A stretch of DNA of 64,000 nucleotides, taken from NCBI GenBank assembly GCA_947371015.1, contig CANBNK010000005.1:1-64000 (forward strand), written 5' to 3'. Both the position numbers and the translations under genes were made by a program. This document shows positions 36,779-46,288 of the stretch, in pieces. The notes beneath the pieces are model-generated. The model ran no database searches. It had not been told where the DNA came from and worked only from the letters and a program-made list of their open reading frames with translations. This DNA is from Acetobacteraceae bacterium (GTDB lineage Bacteria; Pseudomonadota; Alphaproteobacteria; Acetobacterales; Acetobacteraceae). Numbering within the stretch: position 1 is the stretch's first letter; each line of letters starts with the position of its first letter.

Positions 36779-37438
36779 TCAGCCGCTGGCGATGGCCGCG
36801 GCTACGGCGTCCACGCTCAACACGTCCGCATACTTCACTGCCATGTCGTACAGGCTGGCGAAGTGCGGGCCTTCATGCCTGTCTGATGTGCATTCCTCCG
36901 GCACGATCATGCGGAAGCCGCAGGACAGCCCTTCCACCACCGTGGCGCGCACGCAGCCGGAGGTGCTGCCGCCGGTCACCACCACGGTATCCACGCCATG
37001 AAAGGTCAGCAGGGAGCGCAGATGCGTCTCGAAGAAGGCCGACGCCATGCGCTTGTTGAAGACGATGTCGCTGGCGGCGCGTTCGGTGCGCGGGTCCAGC
37101 TCGGCCTTGGGCGAGCCGACCTTGGTGTTCTGCAGGCTGTCCGGCGTATCGGTGCGGGTGCCCCAGACACCGCAATCCTCGCCGGAGGGAAGGTAGGCGA
37201 CATAGGTCCACACCACCGGCAGCGCCTTGGCGCGGAACGCCCGCGACAGCATGTTGATGTGCTCGATCTGCCTCGGATCAGTCTCATAGGCGGTGGGATA
37301 GACGGCCGGCTGGGTATAGCCGCATTGCACGTCCACGTTCACCAGCGCGGCGCGGCGGCCGAAGCCGAAGCGCGGCCGCGGTGGTGCCGCCTTCAACTCC
37401 GCCCAAAGCTGCCGCGCGGTCTTGCCTTCTTCGATCAT
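36779..37438 (-). CDS. Cysteine hydrolase of the isochorismatase / N-carbamoylsarcosine amidase family
   Basis: 219 residues. The catalytic triad is visible: D36 in LVNVDVQCGY, K129 in FNKRMASAFF and C162 in GGSTSGCVRAT. The TSGCVRAT form of the cysteine loop fits N-carbamoylsarcosine amidase and related amidohydrolases better than RutB (TNVCVEST type). It releases ammonia from an N-carbamoyl or similar amide. It lies 68 bp upstream of the importer operon on the same strand and may belong to it, giving an importer flanked by two amide hydrolases. Confidence 0.85.
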   Translation of the reverse strand: MIEEGKTARQLWAELKAAPPRPRFGFGRRAALVNVDVQCGYTQPAVYPTAYETDPRQIEHINMLSRAFRAKALPVVWTYVAYLPSGEDCGVWGTRTDTPDSLQNTKVGSPKAELDPRTERAASDIVFNKRMASAFFETHLRSLLTFHGVDTVVVTGGSTSGCVRATVVEGLSCGFRMIVPEECTSDRHEGPHFASLYDMAVKYADVLSVDAVAAAIASG

Positions 37439-37445
37439 CGCTGCC

Positions 37446-38018
37446 TCATGCGGCCAGGAACTCGTTCCATTTCTCGGTCACGTATTCCATGTTCCGTGGC
37501 CGGGTGTTCCAGACATAGACCCGTTGCGCGCGGTCTTCCAGCGACCCACCGTCGCGGCCCTCGCCGCCATAGACTTGGCGGACCAATTCCGCCGGCAGGC
37601 ACTTTTCACAGCTCGCCACTGCGGAGAAGTAGCCGATCTCGGTCTGGCGCGCCCCGGGGGAGCCTTCCCTCCAGTAGTTCAGCCATTCATAGGCGGCGTC
37701 CAGGTTGCGGCAGTTGTGGCTGATCGAATAGCCGTTGCACCAGGCGCGATAGCCTTCCTTCGCCACCGCATAGCGCACCGGAAAGCCCTTGCCGGCCACC
37801 TCCACCACCACCGGCCACCAGGCGTCGGCAATCCAGACCTCCTCGGACGCCATCAGATTCACCAACTCGCCGTAGCTGCGCCACAGCGCGCGGAAATGGC
37901 CTTCCTTCTTCTTCTCCTTCAGGAAGGCGACCACGGTGTCCACCTGCTATTCCGTCAGGTTGGTCGGGGCCTCGGCATCCAGCGACACGTCATCGACACC
38001 GGTGAAGCTGCCTATGCT
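37446..38018 (-). pseudogene. Remnant of a PotD-like extracellular solute-binding protein gene
   Basis: The last 166 codons (stop at 37446) encode the C-terminal lobe of a family 1 spermidine/putrescine-type binding protein: GYSISHNCRNLDAAYEWLNY, then a cysteine-containing segment and the end EYVTEKWNEFLAA. Upstream in the same frame is an amber codon at 37947-37949. Beyond it the reading continues with recognisable sequence (SFTGVDDVSLDAEAPTNLTE) up to the stop codon of the adjacent rutA. The N-terminal half, with signal peptide, is missing. Deletion up to the rutA end plus a nonsense mutation explains this. A GTG restart at 37943 could make only a fragment. Confidence 0.75.
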
Positions 38019-39089
<1,071 letters not shown>

Positions 39090-39250
39090 GTAGGGAAACT
39101 CCTGCCTCAGCCGGTGCAATGCTGCGGTGCGGCATCGGGCCGGTAAACGGTTGTCCTGGGGAAAAATACCGGGCCGGGATCGGGACCGCCTGCGGCGATG
39201 GCAGCCTGGCCGCCAGATGCCGCTTCACTGGTCAATCCACCCGCGCAGCA

Positions 39251-39284
39251 AAATGGGGCGGGGCCGCGATGAGGCGGCCCCGCC
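39251..39284 (-). terminator. Intrinsic terminator of the GST-like gene
   Basis: The arms GGCGGGGCCGC (39257-39267) and GCGGCCCCGCC (39274-39284) form a perfect 11-bp stem with a 6-nt loop. Reading the minus strand, the stem is followed by a short T run (CCATTTTG). It lies 7 bp beyond the GST stop. The 170 bp between this and rutA shows nothing else recognisable. Confidence 0.8.
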
Positions 39285-39290
39285 GCCGGC

Positions 39291-39971
39291 TCAGGCCACC
39301 TTGACGCCCAGGTGCGGGAACATCGCCAGCTTGGCGGCCTCATCCATGTCGGCCTTGAAGCTGTGCTTGTCCTTCAGCGCCAGCGCAGCCACCGCGGCCG
39401 GGCGGGCGTTCACCGCGGCGACGAAGCGGCCGATGTTCGGGTAGGCGCCATAGCCGTCCAGCCCCAGCACGAAGGGCAGCAGCCGCGCCCAGCCCCACAG
39501 CGCCATGTCCACGAAGGTATAGTCGTCGCCCAGCATGAAGGCGTGCTTGCCCAGCTGCGCTTCAACGATGGCCCAGTGGCGCTTGGCCTCGAAGACATAG
39601 CGGTTCACCGCGTAGTCCTTCGGCTCCGGCGCGACGTTGCGGAAATGCACGCACTGGCCGCTATACGGCCCGATGCCGCTGGCGATGAACATCAGCCAAG
39701 ACAGCGCCTGGCCATGCTGCGCCGGCTTCGGCAGGAACTTGCCCGACTTCTCCGCGAGGTAGAGCAGGATGGCATTGCTGTCGAACACCGTGGTTTCGCC
39801 ATCGACAATCGCCGGCACCTTGGCGTTGGGGTTGATGGCGAGGAAGGCCGGCGCGTGCTGCTCGCCCTTGCGGGTGTCGATGGGGTGCAACTCATACGCC
39901 AGGCCCATTTCTTCCAGCGCCAGGGCGACCTTGGTCGGGTTCGGGGCCAGGTTGTAGTAGAACTTGATCAT
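39291..39971 (-). CDS. Glutathione S-transferase family protein
   Basis: 226 residues from ATG 39971 with GGAGGG upstream. The thioredoxin-like N-terminal domain includes YYNLAPNPTKVALALEEMG, the cis-Pro motif AKVPAIVD near 50-57 and the glutathione-binding T-V-F-D-S-N-A-I near 61-68. The C-terminal helical domain has the N-capping FTFVDMALWGWARL-like pattern (TFVDMAL). Such proteins conjugate or isomerise electrophiles, or act as reductases. The catalytic residue cannot be fixed from sequence alone. It is a single gene with its own terminator. Confidence 0.9.
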   Translation of the reverse strand: MIKFYYNLAPNPTKVALALEEMGLAYELHPIDTRKGEQHAPAFLAINPNAKVPAIVDGETTVFDSNAILLYLAEKSGKFLPKPAQHGQALSWLMFIASGIGPYSGQCVHFRNVAPEPKDYAVNRYVFEAKRHWAIVEAQLGKHAFMLGDDYTFVDMALWGWARLLPFVLGLDGYGAYPNIGRFVAAVNARPAAVAALALKDKHSFKADMDEAAKLAMFPHLGVKVA

Positions 39972-40075
39972 GCGTCCCTCCGGGGGTGTTTGACGGCGCG
40001 CATTAGGCACAGGCCGGCTTGGCTTGTCCAAGCGCCCGGCTTGCCTGGCGGGGAAGGTCATGGTGCTGTCACGCC

Positions 40076-41203
40076 ATGTACCTCGACTCCCCCTTGCACC
40101 TCGCCGCCGTTGAGGCCTGGCCACTGGCGCTGCCGCTTGTTCACCCGATGCGCCTGGCCAGCGAGACCATCCGCACTGCCGAGACGCTGCTGGTCCGCGT
40201 GATCGATAAGGCAGGCCGCGAAGGCTGGGGCGAGGCGTCCATCGCCCCGACCATGACCGGCGAGCTGCTGCCCGGCATGGTGGCGGCGGTGCAACGCTTC
40301 CTGGCGTCGGCGCTGCTGGCCGGGCCGATCGGCTCGCCGGCCGAGGCGGCGCACCGCCTGGACCGTGCCATCCGCGGCAATACCGGCGCCAAGGCGGCGG
40401 CCGAGGTCGCGGTGTTGGACCTGCTGGCCCTGCGCGCCGGAGTGCCGCTTGCGGCGCTGCTGGGGCACCCGCTGCGCGCCAGCGTGCCGGCCATCCGCAT
40501 GGTCGGCGAGGCCGATCCCGAGGCGACGCTGGCTGGTGTGCAGGCGGCGCGCGAGGCCGGCTTCGGCCATGTGAAGCTGAAGCTCGGCATGGCCGCGACG
40601 GCGGCGGCTGATGTTGCGCTGGTGCGCCAGGCGCGGGCGCTGCTTGGCCCCGCCGCCCACCTCTCCGGCGATGTCAACATGGCCTGGAGCCTGGAGGCGG
40701 CGCAGGGCTTCCTGCGCGCGCTGCCGCCGGGCACGCTGGACTACCTGGAACAGCCGGTGGCCGACGACGACCTGGACGGCATGGCGCTGCTGGCGGGCCT
40801 GGGCTGCCCGCTTTGCCTGGATGAAGGCCTGCACGCCGCCGGCGATATCGACCGCTACGCCGCCCGCCGGGCCGCTGCCGGCTTTGGCCTGAAGGCGATC
40901 AAGCTCGGCGGCCTGCAAGCCACGCTGGCGGCGGACCGGCGCGCCCGCGCGCACGGCCTGCAGACCACGCTGGCCTGCAAGATCGCCGAGACCTCCATCG
41001 GCGCCGCCGCGACGCTGCATCTGGCTGCCGTGGTGGCCGATGTGTCCTGGGGTGTCAGCGTCACCCAGCCCTATCTGGCCGAAGATATCACCGCCGCTCC
41101 ACTGCCCGTGCTGCGGGGCGTTGCCGCGGTGCCGCCCGGCCCCGGCCATGGTGTGGAGCCGGACCCTGCGCGCCTGGCGCGCTTCACCTGGAAGAATGCC
41201 TGA
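40076..41203 (+). CDS. Enolase-superfamily enzyme, muconate-lactonizing subgroup
   Basis: 375 residues from ATG 40076. The acid/base lysines are K167 and K169 (VKLKLG). Metal ligands are D199 in SGDVNMAW, E225 in YLEQPV and D249 in CLDEG, and the opposite lysine lies in LKAIKLGG (K273/K276). This set defines the MLE subgroup, which includes muconate cycloisomerase, o-succinylbenzoate synthase and dipeptide epimerases. The specificity is not readable. It overlaps the following GAF-domain gene as TGATG. Confidence 0.85.
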   Translation: MYLDSPLHLAAVEAWPLALPLVHPMRLASETIRTAETLLVRVIDKAGREGWGEASIAPTMTGELLPGMVAAVQRFLASALLAGPIGSPAEAAHRLDRAIRGNTGAKAAAEVAVLDLLALRAGVPLAALLGHPLRASVPAIRMVGEADPEATLAGVQAAREAGFGHVKLKLGMAATAAADVALVRQARALLGPAAHLSGDVNMAWSLEAAQGFLRALPPGTLDYLEQPVADDDLDGMALLAGLGCPLCLDEGLHAAGDIDRYAARRAAAGFGLKAIKLGGLQATLAADRRARAHGLQTTLACKIAETSIGAAATLHLAAVVADVSWGVSVTQPYLAEDITAAPLPVLRGVAAVPPGPGHGVEPDPARLARFTWKNA

Positions 41204-41799
41204 TGACCAGTGACCTGATGCTCGCCTTGGCCCGCGTGGCCGCTGACGCCGGTGCCGCCGCCGGCCCGGAGGAGGCGCTGTGGTGCATCACGCATACGCT
41301 GCCGGCCGTGCTGGGCGACCCTGCCGCGGCGCTGCGGCCGAACGCTTTTCGCGAGAACCCGCCGCCCACCGTGGGCAGTGCCTGCGCGGTGTTCCTGCGC
41401 ACGCCGGATGGCGCGCACCACATGGTCAGCGCCCCCGTCAACTTCGCCCCGGCGCAGTACCATGAACTGGTGGGGATCGAACTCGGCCACCCCGGCGATG
41501 TCGCCCGCAATCGCCGGCCGCTGCTGCTGCACGACACCGCGCTGCACCACGGCTTCGTCAAGATACTGCAGAGCTTCCGGGCGGGGTCCTCGATGTTCTC
41601 GCCGCTGCTGTGGCGCGGCGAGTATCTCGGCGTGCTGATCACCGCCAACGCCGCGCGCGGCACCTTTGGTGAAGCGGATCTGGCGGCGCAGCAGGCCTTT
41701 GCCGCGCTGGCGGCCGCCTGCTTCGTGGCGCATGGCGGCCCGGCCTGGCTGGCCGGGCTGGACTATTCCGAGTTGCCGGTGCGGATGGTGGCGACCTGA
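41203..41799 (+). CDS. Small GAF-domain protein
   Basis: 198 residues, essentially one GAF fold. N-terminal helix ALARVAADAGAAAG leads into VGSACAVFLRTPDG, a central ELVGIELGHPGDVARNRRPL, then MFSPLLWRGEYLGVLITAN and a final helix GEADLAAQQAFAALAAAC. GAF domains bind small ligands or act as dimer sensors; no output domain is present. Tight coupling to the MLE-type enzyme suggests a ligand-sensing or accessory role. The function is unknown. Confidence 0.7.
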   Translation: MTSDLMLALARVAADAGAAAGPEEALWCITHTLPAVLGDPAAALRPNAFRENPPPTVGSACAVFLRTPDGAHHMVSAPVNFAPAQYHELVGIELGHPGDVARNRRPLLLHDTALHHGFVKILQSFRAGSSMFSPLLWRGEYLGVLITANAARGTFGEADLAAQQAFAALAAACFVAHGGPAWLAGLDYSELPVRMVAT

Positions 41800-41829
41800 C
41801 CCAGGCCGCGACCATCCGCGGTGGCGCTG

Positions 41830-42522
41830 CTACTCGTCCAGCATCGCCACGGCGCGGATCGGGCTGCCGGTGCCGCCCTTGATCTTCAGCGGGAAGCCGA
41901 TGAAGCGGAAGCGGCCCTTGCCGACCAGCTTCTCCAGGTTCACCAGGCCTTCCATGTGGGTGAAGCCGAGGTCGCGGCAGACATGGTGCACCTCGAAGTT
42001 GGAGCGCCCCGGGCGGCCCGGGCTGGCGGCTTCGACGCCGAACATCATGATGCCCTTCTTGCCCAGCCAGGTCGCGCTTTCCTTGGTCAACCCCGGAAAA
42101 TCGTCGATGAAGGCGGGCGTGCCGTAGGTGCGGTTGAAGAAGTTCATGTGCAGCAGCACGGTGTCACCGGCCTTGATCTCGACGCCCGCGGCCTTTTCGG
42201 CGGCTTCCAGGTCGGCGATGCTGATGTCGCTCTTCAGTTCCTTGTGGGACAGGTCGAGGCAGACCGCTTCGGTGAAGAAGTTCTCCAGCGGCATCTCGTC
42301 GATGCCCTTGGCGCCCGGCTTCTCATCGAAGTGGCACGGCGCATCCACATGGGTGCCGGAATGGTCGCCCATGTTCAGCGTCAGCACGGCGGAGGAGAAC
42401 TCGTAGCCATCGACCACGCGCTTTTCGGTGTGGTCGGTGAACTGGGTGATGTTGATCATCGGGTGGTTCGGCAGCCGCGGCGCCTTGTGGTACAGGGTGC
42501 GGCTCAGGTCGATCAGCTTCAT
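41830..42522 (-). CDS. Cyclase / kynurenine-formamidase-like metal hydrolase
   Basis: 230 residues from ATG 42522. The family zinc motif is HSGTHVDAPCHF, near 53-64, followed by LPLENFFTEAVCLDLSH-like text (MPLENFFTEAVCLDLS) and LLHMNFFNRTYGTPAF. These proteins (COG1878) include arylformamidases, isatin hydrolases and so-called cyclases. They hydrolyse cyclic or formyl amides. It is divergent from a Bug gene; the 167-bp gap shows no recognised motif. Substrate unknown. Confidence 0.85.
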   Translation of the reverse strand: MKLIDLSRTLYHKAPRLPNHPMINITQFTDHTEKRVVDGYEFSSAVLTLNMGDHSGTHVDAPCHFDEKPGAKGIDEMPLENFFTEAVCLDLSHKELKSDISIADLEAAEKAAGVEIKAGDTVLLHMNFFNRTYGTPAFIDDFPGLTKESATWLGKKGIMMFGVEAASPGRPGRSNFEVHHVCRDLGFTHMEGLVNLEKLVGKGRFRFIGFPLKIKGGTGSPIRAVAMLDE

Positions 42523-42689
42523 GGCATGCGCTCCGGCAAGGATGGCCGGAGTATGAACAGGCCGCGCCATCGCGCAACCCGCCCGTGCGCCGTCGCACAA
42601 CCACCCCCGCGTGCGCCTTCGCGGCACACCTACCTTTGGCCCCCCGCTTGCTTCATGCTGCGCCTGACTGTTGCCTTCGGAGCCACCCC

Positions 42690-43667
42690 ATGCGCCTTGC
42701 CCTGCTGCTGCTGCCCCTGCTGCTGCCCCTGCTGCTGCCCCTGCTGCTCGCCTTCGCGCCACCGGCCGGGGCGCAAAGCTTCCCTGAGCGGCCGATCCGG
42801 ATCATCGTCCCGATCAACCCGGGCGGCGGCACCGACATCTTCGCCCGCAAGCTGGCCGAGCTCGCCGGTCCGATGCTGGGCCAGAACGTCATCACCGAGA
42901 ACCGCCCCGGCGCCAGCGGCACCATCGGCGTGCAGCAGCTGGTGGAAGCGCGGCCGGATGGCTACACGCTCGGCTTCATCTGGAACACGCCGCTGACCGC
43001 CGCGCCGCATACGCTCGGTGCGCGCTACACCAGCGAGAGCTTCACCAGCATGCTGGCCGTTGGCTACTCGGCCTATGCGCTGTGCGGCCAGCCGGATTTT
43101 CCGGCGAACAGCCTGCGGGAAATGGTGGACGTGGTCCGCGCGCACCCCGGCGAATACACCTGGGGCAATGAGGGCCTCGGCGGCGCCATGCACCTGGGCG
43201 TGGAGCGCATCCTGCGTCGGCTGAACATGCAGATGACGACGGTGCCGTTCCAGGGCGCCGGGCAGACGCTGCCGGCCTTCCTCGGGCGGCACATCACCTT
43301 CTATGGCGGCTCGGTCGTCGGCGTCATCGGCGCCGCGCGCGCCGGCCAGGCCAAGTGCCTGATGCTGACCACCGCCGAGGACCACCCGGAGATGCGCAAC
43401 GCGCAAGGGCTGGCCAGCCTGGGCCTGGCCGACCACGCCATCACCATCTGGTGGGGGCTGATCGCGCCCAACGGCATCCCGGCCGACCGCATGGCTCGGC
43501 TGGAAACCGCCTTCGCGCAGGCTGCGCGCACCGACGCGTTCCGCCAACTGGTCGAAGGGCAGGGCGCCACCTACCGGCTGCAATTCGGCGCCGACATGGC
43601 CGCCGCCACCCGCGCCGAATACCAGGCCCTCGGCGAGGTCGCCCGCGCTATCGGGCTGGCGAAGTAG
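42690..43667 (+). CDS. Bug/TctC-family binding protein with repeat-encoded signal peptide
   Basis: 325 residues from ATG 42690 with GGAG upstream. The leader is MRLALLLLPLLLPLLLPLLL followed by AFAPPAGAQ. Its hydrophobic core is three LLLP units encoded by a 12-bp tandem repeat. Family blocks: RPIRIIVPINPGGGTDIFAR, ENRPGASGTIGVQQLVEARP and a late GLIAPNGIPADRMARLE. It is an orphan receptor. A composite REP element follows its stop. Confidence 0.9.
   Translation: MRLALLLLPLLLPLLLPLLLAFAPPAGAQSFPERPIRIIVPINPGGGTDIFARKLAELAGPMLGQNVITENRPGASGTIGVQQLVEARPDGYTLGFIWNTPLTAAPHTLGARYTSESFTSMLAVGYSAYALCGQPDFPANSLREMVDVVRAHPGEYTWGNEGLGGAMHLGVERILRRLNMQMTTVPFQGAGQTLPAFLGRHITFYGGSVVGVIGAARAGQAKCLMLTTAEDHPEMRNAQGLASLGLADHAITIWWGLIAPNGIPADRMARLETAFAQAARTDAFRQLVEGQGATYRLQFGADMAAATRAEYQALGEVARAIGLAK
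42702..42748 (+). repeat. 12-bp tandem repeat in a signal peptide
   Basis: CTGCTGCCCCTG occurs perfectly at 42708, 42720 and 42732, with partial units on both sides. Each unit adds four residues, LLPL, and preserves the frame. Confidence 0.9.
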
Positions 43668-43674
43668 CCAGAGT

Positions 43675-43759
43675 CTGATCTGCGCAGACGGGATCGCCGG
43701 AGCGGTGAATCAGTCTCTCAGACAATAGGTAGGCCATGATCTACGGAGGTGGAGCATGG
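43675..43759. repeat. Composite repeat: REP-like palindrome copy B plus hairpin
   Basis: 43675-43713 is the 39-bp palindrome (minus-strand reading CTGATTCACCGCTC to CAGATCAG). 43734-43759 is a hairpin with arms CCATGATCTAC and GTGGAGCATGG and a GGAG loop, with two imperfect pairs. The order and spacing mirror the copy at 25516-25601. It fills the gap between two convergent genes. Confidence 0.7.
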
Positions 43760-43760
43760 T

Positions 43761-44924
43761 CTAGCGCCCGTAGCGCGCGACGAAATCCTTGCGCACGGTG
43801 ATGCCGAGGCCGGGCCGGTCCGGCACCTCGACGAAGCCGCCGCTGACCGGGAACTCTTCCTCGATCAGCTCGTGCAGCATGGGGTTGTGGCCCAGCGAGT
43901 ATTCCAGGATGAACCCGGCGCTGGAACTCGCCGCCAGGTGCAGCCCCGCGGCGAAGGCCGGTGCGCCAGACCACAGATGCGGCGCCAGGCGCAGGTTGAA
44001 GGCGCTGGCCAGCGCGCCGATCCGGACGCCTTCGGTGATACCACCGGCAATGGCCAGGTCCGGCTGCAGCACGTCCAGCGCGCGCAACTCGCACAACTCA
44101 CGAAAATCGTGCCGGGTGAACTCGCTCTCGCCGCTGCTGATCGGCACGCTGCTGCTGCGGCGCACCTCGGCCTGGCCCTGCTTGTCGTCGGCCGAGACCG
44201 GTTCCTCGAACCAGAACAGGTCGCAATCCTCGACCATGCGGCAGAAGGCCTTGGCTTCCGCCACGGTCCAGGTGCCGTGCGCGTCGGCCATCAGCTTCAC
44301 GTTTGGCCCCAGCGCGGCACGCGCCGCCCGCACCCGCGCGGCCGAAGCGGCCGGCGAGCCATCCATGATGCCGACGCGCATCTTCACCGCGCCGAAGCCG
44401 CCCTTGTCGATATAGCCCTGCAACTGCGCGCCGATGCCTGCCGCATCGGCCCAGCCGCCGCTGGCATAGGCCGGCATCCGCGGCGCTCGCCGCCCACCCA
44501 GCAGCCGCCACACCGGCGCGTTCAGCGACTTGCCGAGGATGTCCCACAGCGCAATGTCCACGCCGGCGATGGCGCTGACGGACAAGCCACGCCGGCCGAG
44601 CGCCGGGAACACATGGCCTTCCGCAATGGCGAATCCCTGGCGGGGGAAGTTGTACATCACGTCCCACAACCGGCTGACGTCGCGCGGGTCCTGCCCCAGC
44701 AGCAGCGGCGCGAAGTCCTGGTTGATGATCGCGGCCAGCCCGGCGCATGACGCTGTGCTGGCCACGCCGGCCTTGGCCTCGCCCCATCCGGTAATGCCGG
44801 CATCGGTATCGATGCGCACGATCACACTATCAAAGCTCGGCTGCTTGCCGAAGTCGCTGAGGTGCTGGCGTTCGGCCGGAATCGGCACATGCACCCAGGT
44901 GCCGTGGACGGCGGTGATCTTCAT
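43761..44924 (-). CDS. Enolase-superfamily enzyme, mandelate-racemase subgroup
   Basis: 387 residues. Motifs: K181-x-R183 (VKMRVG), metal ligands D214 (MADAHGTW), E240 (WFEEPV) and E266 (SGESEFT), then D289 near LQPDLAIAGG and H316 (APHLWSG). The Asp/His dyad places it in the mandelate racemase / sugar-acid dehydratase subgroup. It probably dehydrates or racemises a hydroxy or sugar acid. Its ATG overlaps the stop of the 2-hydroxyacid dehydrogenase gene, so the two probably act in sequence. Confidence 0.85.
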   Translation of the reverse strand: MKITAVHGTWVHVPIPAERQHLSDFGKQPSFDSVIVRIDTDAGITGWGEAKAGVASTASCAGLAAIINQDFAPLLLGQDPRDVSRLWDVMYNFPRQGFAIAEGHVFPALGRRGLSVSAIAGVDIALWDILGKSLNAPVWRLLGGRRAPRMPAYASGGWADAAGIGAQLQGYIDKGGFGAVKMRVGIMDGSPAASAARVRAARAALGPNVKLMADAHGTWTVAEAKAFCRMVEDCDLFWFEEPVSADDKQGQAEVRRSSSVPISSGESEFTRHDFRELCELRALDVLQPDLAIAGGITEGVRIGALASAFNLRLAPHLWSGAPAFAAGLHLAASSSAGFILEYSLGHNPMLHELIEEEFPVSGGFVEVPDRPGLGITVRKDFVARYGR

Positions 44925-45916
44925 GGCCGCAGCCCCAGTTCAGCGCGGCGTGCCAGATGGCGTTCCCAGGCTTCCGGATTGATGAAGTTCATCGGCTTCT
45001 CCCCGCGCAGCACGCGCACCACTTCCTCGGCGCTGACCTGGCTCATTCGCGTCGCGCTCTCGCCGGAAATGCCGGCGCAATGCGGCGAAAGCACCACGTT
45101 CGGCAGCGCCCTCAGCGGATGATCCTCGGCCAACGGTTGCGCCGCGAACACATCCAGCGCCGCGCCGCCGATCCGCCCCTGCTGCAACGCCGCCACCAGC
45201 GCCGGCTCATCCACCGTGCCGCCACGCGAAACGTTGCACAGCCAGGCCCCCGGCTTCATCCGCGCGATCAACGCCGCCGAGGCCAAGCCGCGCGTCTCCG
45301 GCGTCAACGGGCAGGCCAGCACGACGAAGTCGCTTTCGCTGAACAGCCGTTCCAGCGTGGCATATGCGACGAAGCCTGGCAGCGCCTCCGGCCGGCGCTG
45401 ATGCCCCAGCACCTGCATGCGGAAGCCATGATGCGCGATCTCCGCCAGCCGTGTGCCGATGGCGCCGACACCGACGATGCCGATGGTGCGGCCGCGCAGC
45501 TCGAAGGCCCGCGCGCTCAGCGCCCGCGCCGGCAGCCAGCCCTCGCCGAGCAGCGTCGCGCTCATCGCCTGCGCGTTGCGGGAGGCCGCCAGCATCTGCG
45601 CCACGACGAACTCCGCCACTGCATCCGCATTGGCGCCGGGCACGTTGCTGACCACCACGCCCTGTGCAGTGCAATCCTCCACCGGGATGAGGTCCACGCC
45701 CACGCCGTGGCGGGAGGCGATCAGCAGCTTCGGGCAACAACTCGCAAGGTCGGGCGGCAGCAACTGGCGCACCACCACGGCATCGGCGTCCCGGCACAGC
45801 GCGCGCAGCTCATCGGCGCTCTGCGTGCCACCGCGGCCGACCACGATCTCCAGCCCCGCCGCCTGCAGCATCTGCATGCCCACGGGTTCCACCGGTTCGG
45901 TCAAGGCCACGCGCAT
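44921..45916 (-). CDS. D-isomer-specific 2-hydroxyacid dehydrogenase
   Basis: 331 residues from ATG 45916 with GGGGG upstream. NAD-binding motif GIVGVGAIGTRLAE near 144-157, catalytic Arg in NVSRGGTVDEPAL, Glu region near LDVFAAQPLAEDHPL and the catalytic His in LSPHCAGIS. It interconverts 2-keto and D-2-hydroxy acids with NAD(H). It is the first gene of a two-gene unit with the mandelate-racemase-like enzyme. Confidence 0.88.
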   Translation of the reverse strand: MRVALTEPVEPVGMQMLQAAGLEIVVGRGGTQSADELRALCRDADAVVVRQLLPPDLASCCPKLLIASRHGVGVDLIPVEDCTAQGVVVSNVPGANADAVAEFVVAQMLAASRNAQAMSATLLGEGWLPARALSARAFELRGRTIGIVGVGAIGTRLAEIAHHGFRMQVLGHQRRPEALPGFVAYATLERLFSESDFVVLACPLTPETRGLASAALIARMKPGAWLCNVSRGGTVDEPALVAALQQGRIGGAALDVFAAQPLAEDHPLRALPNVVLSPHCAGISGESATRMSQVSAEEVVRVLRGEKPMNFINPEAWERHLARRAELGLRP

Positions 45917-46001
45917 CGAACATCCCCCGCTATTTTGTCGGCAGGCTGCCACGCGGCACGCGGCTTGCGAAGCCCCGGCACGCGGCACAGGATACCAGCG
46001 T

Positions 46002-46040
46002 CTGATCGGCCACGGCGTGACGCCGCAGGCCGTGAATCAG
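46002..46040. repeat. REP-like 39-bp palindrome, copy D
   Basis: On the minus strand it starts CTGATTCACGG and ends CCGATCAG. Inner arms CACGGC and GCCGTG also pair, making this the most symmetric copy. It lies in the 165-bp gap between two divergent genes; nothing else is recognised there. Confidence 0.7.
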
Positions 46041-46081
46041 CCGCTCATACCGCGCCGTTGCACAGCCAAAGGGCAGACCAC

Positions 46082-46288
46082 ATGGAACACGATCTCGTCC
46101 AGCCGACCATGGAGGCGATACGTCGCTGGAGCGGGGTCGAATGCCCCAATCCCGCCGCCCGCCTCGGCCTTGCCGACATGGCCGGGCTGATCGCCGACAT
46201 GGCGAAGCTGCGCGGCACGATGGTGTTCGAGGATGAGCCTTCCTCCTTCGAACTGGCGCTGCGCGACTGCAAGGAGCCGGGCAAGTGA
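46082..46288 (+). CDS. Small GatC/AtzG-like partner of the adjacent amidase
   Basis: 68 residues, MEHDLVQPTMEAIRRWSG at the start. The middle is helical (LADMAGLIADMAKLRG) and the end reads MVFEDEPSSFELALRD. Its size, helical content, FEDEP-x-x-F pattern and position directly before an amidase-signature gene fit the small subunits (GatC, AtzG) that stabilise GatA/AtzE-type amidases. The stop overlaps the amidase GTG start (GTGA). The family call rests on resemblance and context, not on a unique motif. Confidence 0.55.
   Translation: MEHDLVQPTMEAIRRWSGVECPNPAARLGLADMAGLIADMAKLRGTMVFEDEPSSFELALRDCKEPGK

Noticed and set aside
36779-37438. rutB as the identity of the cysteine hydrolase near rutA
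   Set aside because: The cysteine loop is TSGCVRAT, not the TNVCVEST form of RutB, and rutA is separated from it by a pseudogene.
41800-41829. Terminator between the convergent GAF and cyclase genes
   Set aside because: Only a 5-bp stem (CCGCG/CGCGG) can be drawn; too weak to call.
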